From NCBI GenBank assembly GCA_017652965.1, contig JAGBZZ010000152.1, positions 1 to 18,973 of the forward strand: a DNA stretch of 18,973 nucleotides, written 5' to 3'. The notes beneath the pieces were generated by a model. That model saw only the letters and a program-made list of their open reading frames with translations. It did not search any database and was not told where the DNA came from. How positions within the stretch are numbered: position 1 is the first letter of the stretch; each line of letters begins with the position of its first letter. Position numbers and translations under genes: made by a program. Below, piece by piece: positions 14,598 to 18,973 of the stretch. The DNA is from Clostridia bacterium. GTDB lineage: Bacteria; Bacillota_A; Clostridia; Oscillospirales; CAG-272.

Positions 14598-16132
14598 GCA
14601 TCAGAAGAATTACCGAGGAGGAGGTGCAGGCCCTTTGGGTCCAGCGCCTCCCCGATACCCCGAACCGCACGGCGCGGTTCGGCACGGCGGGCCTTTCCGC
14701 CCGCGAAATGAAGGCCGCCTACGACGCCCTGCCCCTGCGGATCGTGGAGCATTTCAACGAGGTGGTCGACCTTATCCTGGGGGACGGGCTTGCCGAGGCG
14801 ATCGGCACACCGCTTGGCAAAAGCCTTGCCGCCTTTTTCCGGGATATCACAAGCGGTGAGGCGGCCGCCTATCTGACGGTGGACGGCACACGCACGCTGG
14901 CGGCGCTGGCCGCCGCCCTGGATACCCATGCGCATGACGGGCGCTACGTCCCGCTTTCCGAGGACGGGCGCATCGCCGGGGAGTATCTCCCCGAAAGCCT
15001 TGCCGAGCTTTTGCCGGGCGAAGAGGAACGCATCCATGCCGAAACGGCACGTGCCACTGCCGAGGCCGCACGCGCCACCGCCGAAGGAGAGCGTGCCGAG
15101 GCCGAGAAAAAACGCGCCGAGGCCGCCGCGGCCGCCGAGAGCGTCATTGCCGCCGTCCGGGAGGCAGAGGAGGCACGCACCGTGCGGGAGGCGGCACGGG
15201 AGGCGCGGCTTCTTTCGGTGGAGGAGAGGATAAGCGAGGCCGAGGAAAGAAGCGAGACTACCGAGCGGACGCTGATAGGCCACAGCATCACCCTGCAAAA
15301 CCTGGCGGCCGCCGCACGCGGCAACACCCACGTGTTTACCAGCGACACCGAGCGCCGCTACCGCAAGACCGTGCCCGAGGACGTCCTGCCCTATGCCCGC
15401 CTTGTGGCACTGGGCGGGGCCTCCACCGCCATGACCTGCGCCAAGGTGACGGCAGTGGTCTCCTACGGGGCAAGCGTCCTGCCGCCCCCCTACCCCGCCG
15501 CCGAGGTCGGCCTGATAAACGGCCTTACCTTTACCCCCAACGAGGACGGAAGCATCCTGGTTACCGGGACGGCAAGCGAGGAGTTTACCTACCCGCTGTA
15601 CGAAACGGGGGACGGGCTTTCCCTGCCCGAGGGCGGGATCTACGTGGACCCGCTTCCCCAAAACGGCGCGACCCTGTACATCGCGACCGGCAGCACCGGC
15701 AGTGCCGTCCGGAAGAACGGGGCCTGCACGCTAAGCAGTGGGGATGAATACTATGGCCGTTATTCGGTCTATCTGCATTTCCCGAGGGGCGCAAGCTTTG
15801 CAAGCGAGCTGCTTTATCCCTGCATCACCCGCGGCCAAACGGCGAGGAGCGGCATCCTGTACCGCGAGCCCCACCGCTTTGATATCCCCGAGGAGATCCG
15901 GGCCCTGGTCGGCTACGGCTACAGCACCAATTACCTGTACTTTGACAAGGGGCATTACTACGCCCGCTTGAACAGCAGTGGTACCCTCCTGACACCCGAG
16001 CAGTATCTGCCGCTTTCCGAGGAGCTTACCCTGCGTGCCTGGATCCCGGTGGAGGCCGGGGGCGAGATCGTCTTTGAAAATGACAAGGGGGCGGCGATCC
16101 GCTCGGAGCTTCTTTACGGCGTCCAACTGTAA
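14594..16132 (+). CDS. Tail fibre-like protein with long coiled coil and beta-rich end
   Basis: A 512-residue protein organised like a phage fibre. Residues 1-100 form an N-terminal domain likely used for docking (WVQRLPDTPNRTARFGTAGL). Residues 110-135 contain THAHDGRYVPLSEDGRIAGE followed by YLP, a linker type seen repeatedly in tail fibres. Residues 143-240 are a long Ala/Glu/Arg-rich coiled coil that could trimerise. The last 265 residues are beta-rich with aromatic residues (GYGYSTNYLYFDKGHYYARL), as in carbohydrate-binding tips. The ATG at 14594 overlaps the preceding stop (ATGA). Sequence identity to known receptor-binding proteins cannot be judged here; the architecture and place after the nozzle-like gene give the call. 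Confidence 0.65.
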   Translation: MSIRRITEEEVQALWVQRLPDTPNRTARFGTAGLSAREMKAAYDALPLRIVEHFNEVVDLILGDGLAEAIGTPLGKSLAAFFRDITSGEAAAYLTVDGTRTLAALAAALDTHAHDGRYVPLSEDGRIAGEYLPESLAELLPGEEERIHAETARATAEAARATAEGERAEAEKKRAEAAAAAESVIAAVREAEEARTVREAAREARLLSVEERISEAEERSETTERTLIGHSITLQNLAAAARGNTHVFTSDTERRYRKTVPEDVLPYARLVALGGASTAMTCAKVTAVVSYGASVLPPPYPAAEVGLINGLTFTPNEDGSILVTGTASEEFTYPLYETGDGLSLPEGGIYVDPLPQNGATLYIATGSTGSAVRKNGACTLSSGDEYYGRYSVYLHFPRGASFASELLYPCITRGQTARSGILYREPHRFDIPEEIRALVGYGYSTNYLYFDKGHYYARLNSSGTLLTPEQYLPLSEELTLRAWIPVEAGGEIVFENDKGAAIRSELLYGVQL

Positions 16133-16144
16133 AAAGGAGAAGAT

Positions 16145-16363
16145 ATGAACAAGACAGAAGCAACTCTTATGAAAAAATGCGGGGTGGAAAAGGCCTATTA
16201 TGACGACCTTGTCAACGCCCGCATCCGTGCCCGCTACTCACTGTCCGAGGAGCTTTCGATCCTCAGGCGCAGGGAGGAGGCACCCGAGGCCTTCCGTGCC
16301 TTTTACGAATTTGCCGAGGCCTGCAAGGCCGAGGTCGCCGAGGAGCTGGGAGGCACGGTATGA
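16145..16363 (+). CDS. Small helical protein (72 residues)
   Basis: A 72-residue, mostly helical, charged protein (MNKTEATLMKKCGVEKAYYD, then AEACKAEVAEELGGTV at the end) lying 12 bases after the fibre gene. AAGGAG stands five bases before the ATG, and its stop overlaps the next start by four bases, so it is coupled within the operon. I do not recognise a family. It could be a small tail-completion or chaperone protein; there is no sequence evidence to choose. The start and context make translation likely. Confidence 0.6.
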   Translation: MNKTEATLMKKCGVEKAYYDDLVNARIRARYSLSEELSILRRREEAPEAFRAFYEFAEACKAEVAEELGGTV

Positions 16364-16788
16364 TCTATCATCTGACAGCCCTTGGCATCGGCCTTGCCAC
16401 CGAACGCGCACCGGTTTTGGCAAAAGGTAAAGTAAAACTTACATTTAAAGGCTGTTTTGCGGATTCTGTGTGCGTGGGATCCTGCTTCTACCCGATCCTT
16501 GATGGGGTGGCAGAGATCCCGGCCGACGCATTTTCCGAAACCACAAGCATTACCGCGCACGCCCTTGCCGAGGGAAAGCTTTACGTATGCGACCCCATCG
16601 GCCGCCTGAAGGACGGCACGCTTTCTTATCTTATGCCGCTGGTCAACCACGGCGGCGAGGCGACCGTTGCCTTTTTGGCACAGGCGATCGGAGACCTGGA
16701 GGGGCGCCTTGACGAGGTGCATGCCCGCCTTAGCGCCCTGACCGCCCGCATTGAACAAAAACCGTTTATCTTTGGAGGTACTGTATGA
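16360..16788 (+). CDS. Small beta-rich accessory protein with C-terminal coiled coil
   Basis: A 142-residue protein of unknown role. Residues 1-100 look beta-rich (KGKVKLTFKGCFADSVCVGS, then DGVAEIPADAFSE and GKLYVCDPIGRL), a pattern suggestive of a small baseplate, fibre-tip or attachment protein in gut phages. Residues 109-133 (AIGDLEGRLDEVHARLSAL) form a short coiled coil, possibly for oligomerisation. It overlaps the neighbours on both sides by four bases (ATGA), so it is translationally coupled. A role next to the fibre is an inference from gene order. Confidence 0.55.
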   Translation: MIYHLTALGIGLATERAPVLAKGKVKLTFKGCFADSVCVGSCFYPILDGVAEIPADAFSETTSITAHALAEGKLYVCDPIGRLKDGTLSYLMPLVNHGGEATVAFLAQAIGDLEGRLDEVHARLSALTARIEQKPFIFGGTV

Positions 16789-17396
16789 AGCACGTCACAA
16801 GATCCTGCGCCTGCCTTTGCCTGGCGGTGCTGATCCTTTTTTCCCTTATGCCGGTCGCCTCGCAGGCGGCAGAGGCAGAGGCCACCCAAGCGGCGGCCGT
16901 CACACCACCCCTGCCCGAAGCGCCCGAGGAGGACACCGCCGCCGCACAGATCACCGATTTTCTCGGTGAAAACGCCGCGGGGCTCCTCTCGGGGGCAACC
17001 TTTCTTCTCACCCTGGTGCTCGGCTATCTTTTCCGCCGCAGGCTGATCCCGCCGCTTCTCGAAAGCCTTTCTGCCCTGCTTGGCAAAAGCCGCGAGGCCC
17101 TCGACGGGGCAGAAAGGCTCAGTGAGCAAAGCGCCGCCGAGACCGCCGCGCTTTTAAGCCGTGCCGAGCAGCTGATCGCCTCGGCTACTGCGGCCGCCCT
17201 GCGTGCCGAGGAGGCCGCCGAGGCCATCCGCACGGGCGAGGCGGCACAAAAGACCCTGTCTCCTATCCTGCGCGAGCAGGTAAACCTTTTGTATGAGCTT
17301 CTGATCTCGGCGAACCTGCCGCAATATCAGAAGGATCGCATCGGGGCGGCACACGCCGCGGCCATGGCCCTGCTTGAGGAGGGCGGCCATGAATAA
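16785..17396 (+). CDS. Secreted/membrane-anchored coiled-coil protein
   Basis: A 203-residue protein with a signal peptide (residues about 1-28, core CACLCLAVLILFSLMPVASQ, probable cleavage near AAEAE), an acidic Pro/Glu-rich linker, one transmembrane segment (64-83, AAGLLSGATFLLTLVLGYLF) followed by RRR, then a long Ala/Glu helix likely to form a coiled coil (100-155). With two hydrophobic segments it could bridge the envelope or the particle. The gene lies in the place where phages often put lysis or membrane-acting genes, but no lytic enzyme motif is present, so the function is unknown. It overlaps the preceding stop by four bases and the next start by eight. Confidence 0.6.
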   Translation: MKHVTRSCACLCLAVLILFSLMPVASQAAEAEATQAAAVTPPLPEAPEEDTAAAQITDFLGENAAGLLSGATFLLTLVLGYLFRRRLIPPLLESLSALLGKSREALDGAERLSEQSAAETAALLSRAEQLIASATAAALRAEEAAEAIRTGEAAQKTLSPILREQVNLLYELLISANLPQYQKDRIGAAHAAAMALLEEGGHE

Positions 17397-17754
17397 GCGG
17401 ATGCTTGCCCGCTTGCTTGGCTATCTGTTTTCGGTTCTGCCGCCCGTCCTTCTGATCGTGGAGCAGTTTCCGATCCTTGCCGAAAGGGGGGGCGAGTTTA
17501 TGCTTTCGGGGCTCGGGTTTCTGCTTCTCCTCGTGGCGGCGATCCCCCTGCGGCGCGGTCTGACCCACGCCCTGCGGCATTGGCTGAACACCCCCTCCGC
17601 CTTCACGGTTTGGGGGGCGGTGTGGCTCTTTACCGCCTGGTTTGGCCGCATTGCCGCCACAGTGGCCGACATCGCCCTGGTATCCATGCTTTCCTCCCTG
17701 ATCGGTGCGGCCTTCTTCCGCCTTGCGGGAAGGGGGGATAGGCGTGAGTCATGA
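17389..17754 (+). CDS. Small multi-pass membrane protein, holin candidate
   Basis: A 121-residue protein with about four membrane segments (roughly 8-26, 38-54, 71-85, 90-112) separated by short basic loops. Small hydrophobic proteins of this form in phage late operons are often holins that release endolysin, but no endolysin gene is visible beside it, so this remains a guess. The start at 17389 (MNKRMLARLL) has GAGGAG seven bases upstream and lies within the end of the preceding gene; an in-frame ATG 15 bases earlier lacks such a site. It overlaps the next gene by 11 bases. Confidence 0.55.
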   Translation: MNKRMLARLLGYLFSVLPPVLLIVEQFPILAERGGEFMLSGLGFLLLLVAAIPLRRGLTHALRHWLNTPSAFTVWGAVWLFTAWFGRIAATVADIALVSMLSSLIGAAFFRLAGRGDRRES

Positions 17755-18550
17755 CCCCTTTTTGGCCTTAGCCGACCGCCACAGTGCCCTGCATGCGGCG
17801 GCGGGGCGCACGCTTTCCGAGTACACGGGTGGCATTCTTTTGGCCGTTTGCCTTTCGCTGACGGCCGCCCTGCCCCTTGTGGTACTGCGTGTCAGCAATC
17901 CCTTTTCGGAGGAGTTTTTGTTCCGCACGGCCTACACCGTCCTCTCCTCCACCCTCTGCTATCTGCTCTTTCTCCCCGAGGGACGGCGGGCAGAAAAGCG
18001 GAAAGAGCACGCCTTCACCGAGGCCGAGGAGCGCCTGCATGCCCTCTCACTGACCGTGCGGGAGGGGCGGCTTTCAGCCTTTTGCGACTATTGCCGCCAC
18101 CTTGGCGCGGCACTGACCGAAAGGCGGCGTGAGGAGCTTTGCTCGCGTGCCGCCCTGCTTTCCCCCCGCCGTGCCGCCCGTCTTCGTCGCCGTGCCGCGC
18201 GCATCCGGGTGCGCCCACCCTCCCCCGTACGCATTTTGTGCGGTGAGGGGCAGGGAGAGCCCGCCGATCTTGGCCGCCGCGTGCATCCGCGCACGACCGC
18301 CCTGGCGCTTTTGCGCCCTGTGGCCATCCTCTTAAGCTCGCTCCTCTTTTCCTCTGTCACCGTCCTTCCCGGCGGCACACCGACCGCCGCCACAGCCGTG
18401 CAGATCCTTTCCGGCCTCTTTGGCGTCACCATGGCCGCCTTTGCCGGGTACACCGCAGGCGGCGCCGCCGCCCGCGAGGAGCTACCCCGCCTTTGGCAAC
18501 GTGTCATGCTTCTGACCGCCTTTTTGGAGGAGCCAAAGGCCGCCGAGTAA
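17744..18550 (+). CDS. Multi-pass membrane protein with basic cytoplasmic domain
   Basis: A 268-residue protein with four predicted membrane segments (about 27-49, 58-77, 185-207, 217-240) and, between the pairs, a strongly basic helical stretch (about 80-165; e.g. PRRAARLRRRAARIRVRPPS) that could face the cytoplasm or bind nucleic acid. I do not recognise the family. The GTG at 17744 (VSHDPFLALA) has AAGGGGGG five to seven bases upstream; ATG at 17705 lies deep in the preceding gene and is less likely. It is the last gene of the operon; a repeat-rich region without genes follows. A role in particle release or membrane interaction is possible but unsupported. Confidence 0.55.
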   Translation: MSHDPFLALADRHSALHAAAGRTLSEYTGGILLAVCLSLTAALPLVVLRVSNPFSEEFLFRTAYTVLSSTLCYLLFLPEGRRAEKRKEHAFTEAEERLHALSLTVREGRLSAFCDYCRHLGAALTERRREELCSRAALLSPRRAARLRRRAARIRVRPPSPVRILCGEGQGEPADLGRRVHPRTTALALLRPVAILLSSLLFSSVTVLPGGTPTAATAVQILSGLFGVTMAAFAGYTAGGAAAREELPRLWQRVMLLTAFLEEPKAAE

Positions 18551-18611
18551 TGGCGCACGTTCGATGAAGAGGCAACATCCCGTCCCGTGTCATTACCCCG
18601 CGGATTGGCGC

Positions 18612-18894
18612 GGAGAGGGTATTCTTTGCCTTTTACCCTCTCCGTCGGCTACGCCGCCACCTCTCCCAAAGGGTGAGCAAAGAGAAAACGCCACGGTGTG
18701 GCGTTTTCTCGAAGCGAAGTCCTCGCCACAAGGAGTTCCCGAAGCAATCTATGATTGCGACACAGAACGACTATGTGGCAGGACAGGGAGGCTTCCGTAG
18801 CCACGGCTTTCGCTACTCTATCTTTGCCACCGTGAGTAGCCGAGGTAGGGTTTACGTAGCCTTCCCCGGCGGGGGAAGGGGGACCGCTTGCGGT
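18612..18894. repeat. Hairpin-rich noncoding dispersed-repeat-like element
   Basis: The 423 bases from 18551 to 18973 hold no credible gene, but at least six inverted repeats: GGAGAGGGTA/TACCCTCTCC (18612-18643), GAGAAAACGCCAC/GTGGCGTTTTCTC (18682-18710), GCAATC/GATTGC (18744-18758), GCTACTC/GAGTAGC (18812-18840), CCTTCCCC/GGGGAAGG (18860-18879) and ACCGC/GCGGT (18883-18894). The sequence TCCGTCGGCT after the first hairpin also follows the hairpin at 2348-2389. Such hairpin trains are a familiar noncoding repeat type in gut Clostridia, though the exact family is not established here. Confidence 0.7.
18682..18710. terminator. Bidirectional terminator-like hairpin after the particle operon
   Basis: A perfect 13-pair stem (GAGAAAACGCCAC, loop GGT, GTGGCGTTTTCTC) with AAAA and TTTT inside the stem, which could act in both directions. 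It lies 132 bases after the last particle gene and is the strongest candidate for ending that transcript, although it sits within the repeat element. Confidence 0.45.
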
Positions 18895-18973
18895 GGATGA
18901 GGCGTCCCGCAAGGAAGTATGAAGAGGTTTAATAAGAGCCTTTTAGCTTTCGTAGCCTTGTCTCCACCTCTTC

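Noticed and set aside
5092..18550. Tape-measure protein, major tail tube or sheath genes
   Set aside because: No gene with the long helical or hydrophobic pattern of a tape measure exists; the only very long gene is beta-rich and nozzle-like.
18564..18912. Short open frames in the right-end noncoding region
   Set aside because: They run across hairpin repeats, lack ribosome binding sites and have no coherent composition.
4848..18973. Attachment-site direct repeats flanking the particle genes
   Set aside because: I compared the left gap (4848-5091) with the region after 18550 and found no convincing long direct repeat or tRNA gene.

Overview
The window looks like a chromosome segment of a high-GC, probably gut-associated Clostridia-type bacterium (Bacillota). 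The support is a PyrR-type pyrimidine operon with a leader attenuator, strong AGGAGG-type ribosome binding sites, a consensus sigma-A promoter, and a hairpin-rich noncoding repeat of the sort common in these genomes. The species cannot be named from this sequence.

Left part (1-2311, minus strand): a pyrimidine biosynthesis operon read leftward in the order pyrR, pyrC, carB (carB is cut by the window edge). A TTGACA-17-TATAAT promoter and a leader with an intrinsic terminator just before the pyrR ribosome binding site suggest transcription attenuation by PyrR. No carA lies between pyrC and carB.

Second part (2348-4903, minus strand): a two-gene operon with its own promoter and a hairpin terminator. 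The downstream gene has a recognisable TIR domain with a plausible catalytic glutamate. The upstream gene is a diverged TIR-like paralogue. Both share a C-terminal motif of the form LPxHRxFG. I do not recognise this pair as a described system, and it is the best candidate here for a new TIR-based defence or signalling cassette.

Third part (5092-18550, plus strand): a tightly packed run of phage particle genes, divergent from the TIR pair. In order they are a small-terminase candidate, large terminase, portal, an Ala-rich helical protein, a 43-residue protein, a scaffold-like protein, major capsid protein, head-tail adaptor candidate, a large nozzle-like protein carrying BspA-type leucine-rich repeats, a coiled-coil fibre-like protein, two small accessory proteins, and three membrane proteins. 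Many genes overlap by 4 to 11 bases, so this looks like one translationally coupled operon. No tape-measure gene is present, which suggests a short-tailed (podovirus-like) particle. No integrase, repressor, replication gene or endolysin is visible. The cluster could be a prophage fragment or a domesticated particle/gene-transfer-agent-like cassette.

Right end (18551-18973): no gene, but a train of at least six short hairpins forming a dispersed-repeat-like element. A related piece is found at the end of the TIR operon (2348-2403).
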